Positions 9,105 through 16,726 of a stretch of 64,000 bases of DNA are shown one piece after another. Made by a program: the position numbers and the translations under genes. The stretch is from Acidisoma sp. L85 (lineage in GTDB: Bacteria; Pseudomonadota; Alphaproteobacteria; Acetobacterales; Acetobacteraceae). The notes below the pieces were generated by a model. It was not told where the DNA came from and searched no databases. It saw only the letters and a list, made by a program, of their open reading frames with translations. The stretch covers positions 287,543-351,542 of the forward strand of contig NZ_LMUQ01000039.1 in assembly GCF_009765865.1 (NCBI RefSeq). Direction: 5' to 3'. Numbering within the stretch: position 1 is the stretch's first letter; every line of letters starts with the position of its first letter.

Positions 9105-9116
9105 TCGGCTTGCGGC

Positions 9117-9149
9117 AATCACACCCAATCATGATGATTGGGTGTGATT
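9117..9149. promoter_or_regulatory. 33-bp perfect palindrome, probable antitoxin operator
   Basis: Two 16-base arms, AATCACACCCAATCAT and its exact reverse complement, are separated by a single G. The palindrome lies 15 bases before the ParD-like ATG. Ribbon-helix-helix antitoxins bind such palindromes to repress their own operon, so this is the likely operator. It is intact although both genes behind it are damaged. Confidence 0.75.
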
Positions 9150-9163
9150 AGTGGAGTGTCCTC

Positions 9164-9432
9164 ATGGAGACGAGAGTCCTGACGACCCTCGTCCGTTGCC
9201 GCTCGCGGAGAAGGTCGATCTGCTCGCGGCCCGGCTGGAGCGTTCGCGCGGCTGGATCGTCAAGCAGGCCCTGACCGCCTGGATCGAGCAGGACGAAGAG
9301 CGGCGGCGGCTAACGCTGGAAGCGATGGCCGAGGTCGATGCAGGGCAGGTTATAGACCACCAGGCCGTGCAAGCCTGGGCCGATAGCCTCGGCAGCGATG
9401 CGCCGCTTCCGGCCCCTACCGTTACGCCCTGA
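9164..9432 (+). pseudogene. ParD/CopG-like antitoxin, frameshifted
   Basis: The ATG at 9164 begins METRVLTTLV, a ribbon-helix-helix N-terminal strand. The rest of the antitoxin (PLPLAEKVDLLAARLERS, then GWIVKQALTAWIEQ and a C-terminal acidic arm) lies one base out of frame from about 9193. One missing C in GTC-CCG would restore a single frame of about 89 residues. An alternative reading from GTG at 9151 is open through the body but replaces the DNA-binding strand with unrelated residues. The gene therefore looks broken, or makes an antitoxin that cannot bind DNA normally. It overlaps the toxin remnant by CTGA at 9429-9432. Confidence 0.75.
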
Positions 9433-9704
9433 ATCTACGGTGGACGGGCCGCGCCTTATCCGACCTGTCACGCCTCCATGACTTCCTAGCCTCGGTCAAT
9501 GCCAAGGCCGCCGGGGAGATCGTGCGTTCACTGACCGCCGCGCCGTTATGGCTAACCAAACACCCGCATCTTGGCGAAAAGCTCGACGAGTTCAGCCCAT
9601 ATCACATCCGCCGGATCTTCGTCGGCCACTACTAGATTCGCTACGAGGTCTGCGACGGGACAATCTTCGTCCTGCGACTAAGGCACACACGTGAGGACAG
9701 GTAG
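9429..9704 (+). pseudogene. RelE/ParE-like toxin remnant
   Basis: Reading from 9429 in one frame gives LRWTGRALSDLSRLHDFL, LTKHPHLGEKLDEF, HIRRIFVGHY, a TAG at 9633-9635, then IRYEV and VLRLRHTRED before a final TAG at 9702-9704. This is the whole ParE-family fold. Two lesions are visible: the expected ATG of the overlap is CTG, and a sense codon (probably GAG) in the HYxIRYEV strand is TAG. The C-terminal strands needed for toxicity are lost. The neighbouring antitoxin is also damaged, as expected when toxin loss releases selection on it. Confidence 0.8.
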
Positions 9705-9757
9705 ACGTCCTCAGACCATCACGACACGGAAATAAACGCAGCACGGCGTTGGAGCGA

Positions 9758-9791
9758 TTGACATCACCCGCGTGTTGGAGTAATTTCCAAC
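9758..9791 (+). promoter_or_regulatory. promoter and operator of the DUF6516/HTH module
   Basis: TTGACA at 9758-9763 and TAATTT at 9781-9786 are separated by exactly 17 bases. An inverted repeat, GTTGGA (9774-9779) with TCCAAC (9786-9791), straddles the -10 box, and a further GTTGGAG occurs at 9748-9754. The HTH partner probably binds here. The -10 box is only five bases from the ATG at 9792, so the transcript would begin at or next to the start codon. Confidence 0.65.
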
Positions 9792-10076
9792 ATGAAAGCT
9801 CGGCTCCTGCTTCATGAGCGCCTCCAGCTCCGGGTCGATGCCTTTGTGGAGTTGCGGGTTTGGCAGGTGCCGCGACCGGTAGCCGGATCAGCGCATAGCT
9901 ACAAACATGCCTTGGCCTATGTCGTCGCTAAGCTCTGTGTGTTCCGCTACGACAATGAAGCCGTGAAAGGCGACCATCGCCATATCGGCGGTCTTGAGGC
10001 GCCCTACGACTTCAGGACGCCCGATGAACTTCTCGGGGATTTTTGGCAGGATGTGGACCGATGGAGACCCGAATGA
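9792..10076 (+). CDS. DUF6516-like probable toxin
   Basis: The 94-residue protein has the layout I associate with DUF6516, small proteins encoded just before an HTH partner and thought to be toxins. Visible marks are an N-terminal strand pair with RVDAFVELRVWQVPRPVAGS, then YKHALAYV, CVFRYDNE, KGDHRHIG and PYDFRTPDELLGDFWQDV. The FRYDNExxKGDHRH block is the conserved core and may be catalytic. The stop overlaps the next gene by ATGA at 10073-10076. Transcription would be from the adjacent consensus promoter. The family name is from memory of the motif; the biochemical activity is not known to me. Confidence 0.7.
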   Translation: MKARLLLHERLQLRVDAFVELRVWQVPRPVAGSAHSYKHALAYVVAKLCVFRYDNEAVKGDHRHIGGLEAPYDFRTPDELLGDFWQDVDRWRPE

Positions 10077-10432
10077 ACAACGTGACACTTTCGGTCGCTA
10101 CGCGCGAGGATGTCGGCCCCCGCGCCCGCGCCGCTTTCAAGGGCGAGCATCAAGGCGCTTACATTTCTTTCGGCTCCTTTGAGTTGCTTGTGCAGACGCT
10201 CACCGTGAAGCGTTGGGAGATCCTGCAAGCGCTGACTGGGCAGAGCGAAATGTCGATCCGCGAGGTCGCGCGCCGCGTCAGGCGAGACGTCAAAGCCGTT
10301 CACGGAGATGTAACGGCGCTTATCCAGGCCGGAGTGATCGACCGCACCGATGGCGGTGTGGTCTTCCCCTATGACTCAGTGCATGTCGATTTCACGCTGA
10401 CCAAGACGACCAAGCCGCGGCAAGCGGCTTGA
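10073..10432 (+). CDS. HTH transcriptional regulator, probable antitoxin
   Basis: The 119-residue product has a winged-helix segment, LTVKRWEILQALTGQ, then SIREVARRVRRDVKAVHGDV and a wing ending GVIDRTDGGVVFPYD. This is the HTH type usually paired with DUF6516 toxins. I chose the ATG at 10073 because it forms an ATGA overlap with the toxin and has GGAG seven bases upstream; ATG at 10061 is an alternative. It probably neutralises the toxin and represses the shared promoter through the GTTGGA repeats. Unlike the module just upstream, both frames are intact. Confidence 0.75.
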   Translation: MNNVTLSVATREDVGPRARAAFKGEHQGAYISFGSFELLVQTLTVKRWEILQALTGQSEMSIREVARRVRRDVKAVHGDVTALIQAGVIDRTDGGVVFPYDSVHVDFTLTKTTKPRQAA

Positions 10433-10444
10433 TCCCTCCGGGCG

Positions 10445-12091
10445 CTAAACCTTCCGCCCCCGGATGTCTCGCAGGATCTCGCGCGCCGCATTGTGCCCGG
10501 GAATACCCGACACGCCACCACCCGGATGGGTCGAGGCGCCGCAGAGGTAAAGACCCTTCACCGGCGTGCGATAATCGGCATAGCCGGAAACCGGGCGCTG
10601 GAAGAAAAGCTGGTCGGCTGAAAGCTCGCCATGGAAGATATGGCCCTGCGGCACGCCGATCATCGCCTCTAGATCGGGCGGCACCAATGTCTGCGCCGCG
10701 ATGACGTCATTTGAGAAGCCCGGCGCGTAGTTGTCGATCGTCTTCAGCACGATCGACTTGAACTTCTCCTTCTCGACGCCCCAGTCACCGTTCTTGAGCT
10801 TATAGGGCGCGTGGCCACCGAAAACATTCACCACATGCTTGCCCGGCGGCGACAGCGTGTCATCAACGATGGTCGGCGTGCAAAGCGTCATGAAGGGCTC
10901 GGACGAATACCAGCCGTGCTTCGCATCATCATAGGCGCGTTCGAGATAATCGATATCCGGCGCGATGTGGCAGTATGTTGGGTAGGGGAAATTGCCCAAT
11001 GAACCGTCGGCCCGAGCCTTCTCCAGGATGCGATATTGCGGCGGCCGCTCGCAGGCGATGTTCATCTTGAAGGCAGTGGAGAAAGTCCGGTAGCCGCGCA
11101 CCTCTCGCAGCACCTCCGGCGGCACGTGTTTCTCGTCCAGCATGTCGAGATAGACCGCCTTGGCATTGGCGCCCGAAGCCACGACGCGGGCGCGGAAAAC
11201 ATCGCCCTTCGTCGTCACCACTTCGCTCGCGCGGCCATTGGTCACGCGAATTTCGGCGACCGCGGTCTCAGTGAAGATCTCGACGCCCATCTCCCGCCCG
11301 GCCGCGGCGAGCGCCTGGGTGATCGAACCCATGCCGCCCTTGATGAAGCCCCAGCCGCCGGCGCCCTCATGCTCTCCCATGATGTGATGCATGATGACAT
11401 ACGCGGTCCCTGGACTCTTCGGCCCCGCGAAGGTTCCGATCGAGGCGTAATAGGCGAGGCATGCCATCACGCGGTCGTCGTCGAACCATTCCTTGAGATA
11501 GTCATAGGCGCTCATCGTGAGGAGATCGACGAGGCGATACATCTTCTTGCCGATGCGGCGGTACTTCCACAGCAGACCAGCGCCTTCGCGGAAATTCTTC
11601 CAATTCGCCTTGGACGGATCGATCGGCGTTTCCCACAAGAGGGACTGCACGACCTTGGTCGCCTCCTTCAGATAGGCGTCGAAAGCCGGATAGATCTCGG
11701 CATCGTGCAGCGAAAACTTGGCGAAGCTTGCCTGGGTTTTCGCCATATCCTCGGAAAACAGGATGTAGTCGTCATAGGACACCGACGAGATCATGTCCGA
11801 GCAGGGCAATACCGTCAGCCCATGCCGCTTGAGGTCGAAGTCCTTAATGATGCGAGGATGCAGCAGACTCATCAGATACGAGAAGATCGAGGCGCGAAAA
11901 CCGGGCGCGATCTCCTCCGTCACCGCCGCACCGCCGATCACGTGGCGGCGCTCCAACACCGCGACCTTCAATCCCTTGCGGGCAAGATAATTGGCGCAGA
12001 CAAGACCGTTATGGCCGCTGCCGATGATGACGGCATCATAGGTCTTGGCGGCCGTCTGCGCGGCCTGGCCGGGGGCGATAGCGTCAAGCAT
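10445..12091 (-). CDS. phytoene dehydrogenase-like FAD oxidoreductase
   Basis: The 548-residue protein has an N-terminal FAD-binding Rossmann motif (AVIIGSGHNGLVCANYLARKG), the second FAD segment near residue 300 (VVASGANAKAVYLDML) and a C-terminal GLYLCGASTHPGGGVSGIPG, as in CrtI/CrtO relatives and PYROXD2-like proteins. No carotenoid genes surround it, so a carotenoid role is unsupported. It follows a Rieske oxygenase gene by five bases and is probably cotranscribed with it, suggesting that the two act on the same substrate. The substrate is unknown. Confidence 0.85.
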   Translation of the reverse strand: MLDAIAPGQAAQTAAKTYDAVIIGSGHNGLVCANYLARKGLKVAVLERRHVIGGAAVTEEIAPGFRASIFSYLMSLLHPRIIKDFDLKRHGLTVLPCSDMISSVSYDDYILFSEDMAKTQASFAKFSLHDAEIYPAFDAYLKEATKVVQSLLWETPIDPSKANWKNFREGAGLLWKYRRIGKKMYRLVDLLTMSAYDYLKEWFDDDRVMACLAYYASIGTFAGPKSPGTAYVIMHHIMGEHEGAGGWGFIKGGMGSITQALAAAGREMGVEIFTETAVAEIRVTNGRASEVVTTKGDVFRARVVASGANAKAVYLDMLDEKHVPPEVLREVRGYRTFSTAFKMNIACERPPQYRILEKARADGSLGNFPYPTYCHIAPDIDYLERAYDDAKHGWYSSEPFMTLCTPTIVDDTLSPPGKHVVNVFGGHAPYKLKNGDWGVEKEKFKSIVLKTIDNYAPGFSNDVIAAQTLVPPDLEAMIGVPQGHIFHGELSADQLFFQRPVSGYADYRTPVKGLYLCGASTHPGGGVSGIPGHNAAREILRDIRGRKV

Positions 12092-12096
12092 CCGGA

Positions 12097-13167
12097 TCAG
12101 CCTTCCAGGCCGGGCATGGCGGCGCGCACCATATTCTGGAAGGCGCCGACCGCGCGCTCCTGCTTCGGCGAAAGAATGCCGCGATCATAGACGCCGATTT
12201 CCAAGTTGCGCTGCACGGTCACGTTCATATCCATATCCTCGGCGACGATTTGCGCCGACCATTCAGCCGAGCGCCGGTTCTCCTCAGCCTTCTCCGGGCT
12301 AAGGTCGGAGAACAAATACCAATTGATGTGACGCAGCCGCCCCGCACCCAGTGGCTCCACGGTCGCGATCGAGCTGCCCCATTGGTAGAAGTTCAGCATC
12401 AGGAATGGGAACCGATAGAAATACAGACCATCCGTGAAGCCGCCATCACGCTTGGGGCCATACAGATGGAAAAACCCATCCTCCGGATAAGAATCGATCG
12501 TGTATTTCGAGATGTCGAGCGATTCGCAAAGGCCCGGATGCATATTCGGGCAGTGGTAGCATTCCAGATAGTTCTCGCCGTAGACTTTCCAGTCGATCGC
12601 GACCTCCTGGTTCTTCTCCATGAAGAAGCGCTGGTCCTGCAGCGGATATTGCGCCGCCATCGGCACGATGGGACCGAGCCATTCCACGAGCGTCGGACCC
12701 GCTGTCGCGATCCGCACGAAGACAAGGCCGCGCCACTCGTCAGCGGAAATCGGAAAGAGCGACCACTGCGCAGGATCGATCGCGCCTTTCTCGGCACCGA
12801 AGCCCGGCGAGCGGTTGAGGCAGCCATTCAGCTCATAGGTCCAGCTATGATAGGGACAGCGGATCATGCCGCCGGAAAACGCGCCTTCCGGATTCTGTGC
12901 CAGCGCCGCAGCGCGATGACGGCACACGTTGTGGAAACCCTTCAGCGTGCCGTCCTTCTGGCGGACGACGACGACCGGATAACCGACGATGGTGAGCGCG
13001 AGATAGTCGCCGGGCTTCGCGAGCTGGTCGCTGCGGCCATACAGCAGCCATTCCTTGGTGAAGATCGCCTGCCGCTCGCGCTCGAACTGCGCGGGATCGC
13101 GATAGAGCGTCGCGGGCAGCGTCGGCACGGGGTTCGCGACATTCGGCCGCTCCAGGATCATCGACAT
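12097..13167 (-). CDS. Rieske non-haem iron oxygenase, alpha subunit
   Basis: The 356-residue protein has a Rieske [2Fe-2S] site CRH...CPYH near residues 82-106 and a catalytic domain whose iron ligands lie in ENYLECYHCPNMHPG. The bridging residue between Rieske and mononuclear iron sites is Glu here (E-C-Y-H), where ring-hydroxylating dioxygenases have Asp; this change is known in the carnitine/quaternary-ammonium oxygenase CntA. The enzyme may therefore be a monooxygenase or demethylase of an amine-type substrate. No ferredoxin reductase lies next to it, so electrons must come from elsewhere or from the adjacent FAD enzyme. The alternative is an ordinary aromatic oxygenase. Confidence 0.9.
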   Translation of the reverse strand: MSMILERPNVANPVPTLPATLYRDPAQFERERQAIFTKEWLLYGRSDQLAKPGDYLALTIVGYPVVVVRQKDGTLKGFHNVCRHRAAALAQNPEGAFSGGMIRCPYHSWTYELNGCLNRSPGFGAEKGAIDPAQWSLFPISADEWRGLVFVRIATAGPTLVEWLGPIVPMAAQYPLQDQRFFMEKNQEVAIDWKVYGENYLECYHCPNMHPGLCESLDISKYTIDSYPEDGFFHLYGPKRDGGFTDGLYFYRFPFLMLNFYQWGSSIATVEPLGAGRLRHINWYLFSDLSPEKAEENRRSAEWSAQIVAEDMDMNVTVQRNLEIGVYDRGILSPKQERAVGAFQNMVRAAMPGLEG

Positions 13168-13364
13168 CGGGCTGTCCCCCTGCTTTTCGGGCGCATGACA
13201 CCCGACACGCGACCATTAACAGATGCTGAACGATCGCTCAACACTGAGCCTGCACTGAATAATATCATGGCGCGTTGCGCCGCTTCGCGAATTCGCCCAG
13301 CACCTTCATGACTCGTCATTTTTGATCTAGCCTCCCGACAAACAGCGTCAGGAAACGCGCGCCA

Positions 13365-14144
13365 ATGCCCCGCTTCGCGGCCAATCTCAGTATGATGTTC
13401 ACGGAGCATCCCTTCCTCGACCGCTTCGCCGCGGCCTCGGAGGCCGGCTTCACGGCGGTGGAATTCCTTTTTCCCTACGATCACACGCCGGAAGCCGTGG
13501 GAGACGCCCTTCGCCGTAACGGCCTGACCCAGGCCCTGTTCAACCTGCCGCCCGGCGACTTCGCGCTCGGCGAACGCGGCCTCGCGGCACTCCCTGCCCG
13601 TGCGGACGAGTTGGCCGCCGGCGTGGACACCGCATTGCGCTACACCGCGGCGACGGGCTGCAAGACGCTCCACCTCATGGCCGGGAACGCCTCGCGCGAA
13701 AACACCTCAGCGGTGGCGGCCTATCGGGCAGGCGTCCGGATGGTGGCGGAACGTCTCGCGCCGAAGGGCATCACGCTGGTGATCGAGCCGATCAATGGCC
13801 GCGACATGCCCGCCTATTTCCTCAACGACTTCGCCTGGGCTGCCGCGCTCATCACGGAACTCAAGTTGCCGAACCTGAAGCTGCAATTCGACATCTACCA
13901 CCGCCAGATCATGCATGGCGACGTGACGAAAGCGCTGGAAGCCATGATGCCCCTGATCGCCCATGTGCAGATCGCCGGCGTTCCCGATCGGCACGAGCCG
14001 GATAGCGGCGAGCTAGACGCAGCCTATGTCTTCGCCGCTCTGGACCGGCTCGGCTATGACGGTTTCGTCGGCTGCGAATACCGCCCGGCGGGAGACACCG
14101 TAGCCGGCCTCGGCTGGTTCGCGCCGTGGAGGGGTCGCGCGTGA
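13365..14144 (+). CDS. otnI: 2-oxo-tetronate isomerase / hydroxypyruvate isomerase family
   Basis: This 259-residue TIM barrel of the Hyi/OtnI family starts MPRFAANLSMMFTEHPFLDRF and has the metal-site motifs VIEPINGRDMPAYFL, QFDIYHRQIMHGD and GCEYRP. OtnI interconverts 2-oxo- and 3-oxo-tetronates in the breakdown of D-threonate or erythronate. Its assignment over plain hydroxypyruvate isomerase rests on the kinase and aldolase genes that follow with four-base overlaps. A divergent promoter region of about 200 bases separates it from the Rieske gene. Confidence 0.9.
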   Translation: MPRFAANLSMMFTEHPFLDRFAAASEAGFTAVEFLFPYDHTPEAVGDALRRNGLTQALFNLPPGDFALGERGLAALPARADELAAGVDTALRYTAATGCKTLHLMAGNASRENTSAVAAYRAGVRMVAERLAPKGITLVIEPINGRDMPAYFLNDFAWAAALITELKLPNLKLQFDIYHRQIMHGDVTKALEAMMPLIAHVQIAGVPDRHEPDSGELDAAYVFAALDRLGYDGFVGCEYRPAGDTVAGLGWFAPWRGRA

Positions 14145-15424
14145 CCCTCGTCCTCGGCTGCATCGCCGACGACTATACCGGTGCCTCCGACCTTGCGAAT
14201 ACGCTGACGCGCCAAGGTCTGCGCACCATCCAGACCATCGGCCTTCCCGCCCCCGGCCTCGACCTGCCGGAGGTCGATGCGATGGTGATTGCCTTCAAAA
14301 GCCGTTCGATCCCGGCGGAGGAAGCCATCGCTTTGTCGCGCTTGGCCGACCGCTGGTTGCGCACCGCCGGGGCGAGCCATGTGCTGTTCAAGATCTGCTC
14401 GACCTTCGATTCGACCGATGCCGGCAATATCGGACCGGTAACGGATGCGCTACGGGCGGATTGCGGCGCGTCGATCGTCGCCGTCACGCCCGCTTTCCCC
14501 GGCACCAACCGGACCGTGTTCCAGGGCAACCTCTATGTCGGCTCCGTCCCGCTGAACGAGAGTCCGCTGAAGGACCACCCGCTCAACCCGATGCGCGACG
14601 CCAATCTCGTCCGCGTCCTCGCGCGCCAGAGCAGCAGCACTGTCGGCCTCGTGCCGATCGCCACCGTCGAAGCGGGAGTCGAGGCTTTGCGGGAAGCGCT
14701 CGCGGCCTTGGCCGCCGAGGGCTATGGCGACGCCATCATCGACGCCATCTTCGATCGCCATCTGGAGACCATCGGCGAGGCTGTGCTCGACAACCCGCTT
14801 TCGACCGGCGCCTCAGGTCTCGGCCTCGGTCTCGCCCGCGCCCTGGTGGCTCGGGGCCGGGTGACGGCAGCGTCGGCAAGCGGCGATCAACGCGCGGCGC
14901 CACCTGGTCATGCCGCCATCATCGCCGGCAGTTGCTCCCGCGCCACGCTGGAGCAGATCGCCGTCGCCGAACACGCGATGCCGGTGCGCCACCTCTCGCC
15001 CGAGCGCCTGGTGACTGAGGGCGCGACCGAGGCAGTGGAAGCGCTCGCCTGGGCCAAGTCGCGCCTTGCACTTGGCCCGGTGCTGATCGCGAGCAGTGCC
15101 ATGCCAGAGGATGTGACAGCGCTGCAAGCCAAGCATGGCGGCGCCGCTGCCGGACATGCCATCGAGCAGGCGCTGGCGACCATCGCCGAGGGCCTGGTCC
15201 ATGCCGGTGTCGGGCGGCTGGTGGTCGCAGGGGGCGAGACCTCCGGCGCCGTGGTCGACCGGCTCGGGCTGGCCGCGTTCCTGCTCGGTCCCGAGATCGC
15301 ACCCGGCGTGCCGGTGCTGCGGACCATTGGCGACAGGGACCTCGTGCTCGCCCTGAAGTCCGGCAATTTCGGCGGACCCGATTTCTTCGCCCGCGCCCTC
15401 ACCGCCATGGAGCAGCCGCTGTGA
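14141..15424 (+). CDS. otnK: 3-oxo-tetronate kinase
   Basis: A four-carbon acid sugar kinase (DUF1537 fold) of 427 residues that phosphorylates 3-oxo-tetronate with ATP. The N-terminal substrate domain starts LGCIADDYTGASDLANTL, and the C-terminal nucleotide domain contains LVVAGGETSGAVVDRLG. The GTG at 14141 overlaps the otnI stop as GTGA and has GGAGGGG six bases upstream; the in-frame GTG at 14126 lacks this. Its product feeds the aldolase-type decarboxylase encoded next. Confidence 0.93.
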   Translation: MTLVLGCIADDYTGASDLANTLTRQGLRTIQTIGLPAPGLDLPEVDAMVIAFKSRSIPAEEAIALSRLADRWLRTAGASHVLFKICSTFDSTDAGNIGPVTDALRADCGASIVAVTPAFPGTNRTVFQGNLYVGSVPLNESPLKDHPLNPMRDANLVRVLARQSSSTVGLVPIATVEAGVEALREALAALAAEGYGDAIIDAIFDRHLETIGEAVLDNPLSTGASGLGLGLARALVARGRVTAASASGDQRAAPPGHAAIIAGSCSRATLEQIAVAEHAMPVRHLSPERLVTEGATEAVEALAWAKSRLALGPVLIASSAMPEDVTALQAKHGGAAAGHAIEQALATIAEGLVHAGVGRLVVAGGETSGAVVDRLGLAAFLLGPEIAPGVPVLRTIGDRDLVLALKSGNFGGPDFFARALTAMEQPL

Positions 15425-16050
15425 GCCATGCCGCGGCGCGCGAGGCCATCTGCCGCCTCGGCCACAGCCTCTATGCGCGGGGCCTGACCTTTGGCAGTTC
15501 GGGCAATATCAGCGTCGCGGTGCCGGATGGCTGGCTGATGACACCAACCAATGTGACGCTGGGGGACCTCGACCCCGCCCGCCTCTCTCATATCGCCACT
15601 GACGGAAGCCTCATCGCCGGCGAGCCGCCGACCAAGGAGGCCTTTCTGCATCGCGTGATGTATGAGGGTCGGCCCGATGCTGGCGCCGTGGTGCATCTGC
15701 ATTCGACGCATTCCGTCGCGGTCTCCGTGCTCGCCGACATCGATCCGGAGGACGTGCTGCCGCCGATCACCGCCTATTACGTGATGCGCGTCGGCCGCCT
15801 GCCGCTGGTGCCTTATTTCCCGCCCGGCGACACCGCGCTGGCCGAGGCGGTGCGGCCATTGGTAGGCAAGCATCATGCGGTGCTGCTGGCCAATCACGGG
15901 CCGGTGGTGGCGGGCACTTCCCTCTCGGCGGCAGCGGCGGCGATCGAGGAGTTGGAGGAGACCGCGAAGCTTCATTTAATGTTAGAAGGACACCGGATTC
16001 GCCTGCTCACCCCTGAGCAGGTGGCAGTGCTGCGACATCGTTTCGGCTGA
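15421..16050 (+). CDS. otnC: 3-oxo-tetronate 4-phosphate decarboxylase
   Basis: This class II aldolase/adducin-family protein (209 residues) converts 3-oxo-tetronate 4-phosphate to dihydroxyacetone phosphate and CO2. The GSSGNISV motif and the zinc ligands in VVHLHSTHSVAVSVL and LLANHGPVVAG are present. GTG at 15421 overlaps the otnK stop as GTGA. The three overlapping genes form a complete isomerase-kinase-decarboxylase cassette. No tetronate dehydrogenase or transporter lies beside it, so the first oxidation step must be encoded elsewhere. Confidence 0.92.
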   Translation: MSHAAAREAICRLGHSLYARGLTFGSSGNISVAVPDGWLMTPTNVTLGDLDPARLSHIATDGSLIAGEPPTKEAFLHRVMYEGRPDAGAVVHLHSTHSVAVSVLADIDPEDVLPPITAYYVMRVGRLPLVPYFPPGDTALAEAVRPLVGKHHAVLLANHGPVVAGTSLSAAAAAIEELEETAKLHLMLEGHRIRLLTPEQVAVLRHRFG

Positions 16051-16076
16051 ATATTAAATAAAAGAGGATTCCATCC

Positions 16077-16670
16077 ATGAAATTCGCCCGCGTTCCTTGG
16101 GTGCTCGGCGCCCTTTTGCTTGCGGCGCCGATGCTGCCCCGACATGCACTGGCTCAGGCCTCGGCCATGGGCGGCGCCGGCAGCAGCCAGACCGTGACGA
16201 TCCGCGCCTTGGTGGTGATGGCCAATCCAACGTCGCATTTGCTCGAAGTGCGGGACGCCTCGGGCGCACCGCTGTTCGTGACCTATGACCCGACGATTTC
16301 CGGAGCTGAGCGGCTGAAGCAGGGCGATGTCATCGTGCTGCATTACCATCAGGCCGTATCCTTCGTACTGTCCGGCCGCGGCACGCCGCTGCCGCCCGAT
16401 TCGCTGACCACCAAGTCGAAAACCTCAGCGCCAGGCGCGGCAGATCCGACGATCGCCGCGCATGCGCGGCTGGTGGTGACGGGCCTCGTCGTTGGTGTCG
16501 ACCCTTCGGCGAATACGATCTCGCTGGCACCGCCGGACGGCGGCCGTGTCGAGGTGCTGCCGGTAACCGACCCACAGATGCAGGCGCGCCTCCCCAACGT
16601 AAAAGTGGGCGACACGCTAACGGCGATCTTTACGCGCGGCGCGGCGGTGGGGATCGAACGAGGGCAGTAA
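16077..16670 (+). CDS. hypothetical secreted protein, 197 aa
   Basis: The N-terminus is a clear Sec signal peptide (FARVPWVLGALLLAAPM, with ALA cleavage near residue 26). The mature part has two similar beta-rich halves, TIRALVVMANPTSHLLEVRD and LVVTGLVVGVDPSANTISL, each followed by a GDxxxxxF/Y turn (KQGDVIVLHYHQ, KVGDTLTAIFTR). They look like duplicated OB-like or small barrel domains. I cannot assign a function. It lies 26 bases after otnC but has its own AT-rich leader, and ends at a strong hairpin. Confidence 0.7.
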   Translation: MKFARVPWVLGALLLAAPMLPRHALAQASAMGGAGSSQTVTIRALVVMANPTSHLLEVRDASGAPLFVTYDPTISGAERLKQGDVIVLHYHQAVSFVLSGRGTPLPPDSLTTKSKTSAPGAADPTIAAHARLVVTGLVVGVDPSANTISLAPPDGGRVEVLPVTDPQMQARLPNVKVGDTLTAIFTRGAAVGIERGQ

Positions 16671-16674
16671 TGTT

Positions 16675-16710
16675 TACGGCGGAATGCGCCGCAACGCGCA
16701 TTCCGCCGTA
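16675..16710. terminator. bidirectional hairpin terminator
   Basis: A perfect 15-bp stem, TACGGCGGAATGCGC with its complement, closes a six-base loop (CGCAAC). It lies between the convergent secreted-protein and ansP genes, starting four bases after the TAA. There is no long U tract, so it may work as an RNA end stabiliser as much as a classical terminator. Confidence 0.75.
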
Positions 16711-16726
16711 TCGAGGTGTGACCAAA

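Noticed and set aside
9433-9791. Possible insertion-sequence remnants around the toxin-antitoxin genes
   Set aside because: No terminal inverted repeats, target duplications or transposase fragments were found; the stretch is explained by the ParE remnant and the next promoter.
11036-12190. A 384-codon open frame on the + strand across the FAD oxidoreductase gene
   Set aside because: It is the antisense shadow of a convincing FAD-binding protein; its product is His/Arg rich with no domain and no ribosome binding site. High GC makes such frames common here, for example also at 1751-2662, 7998-9128 and 33108-34547.
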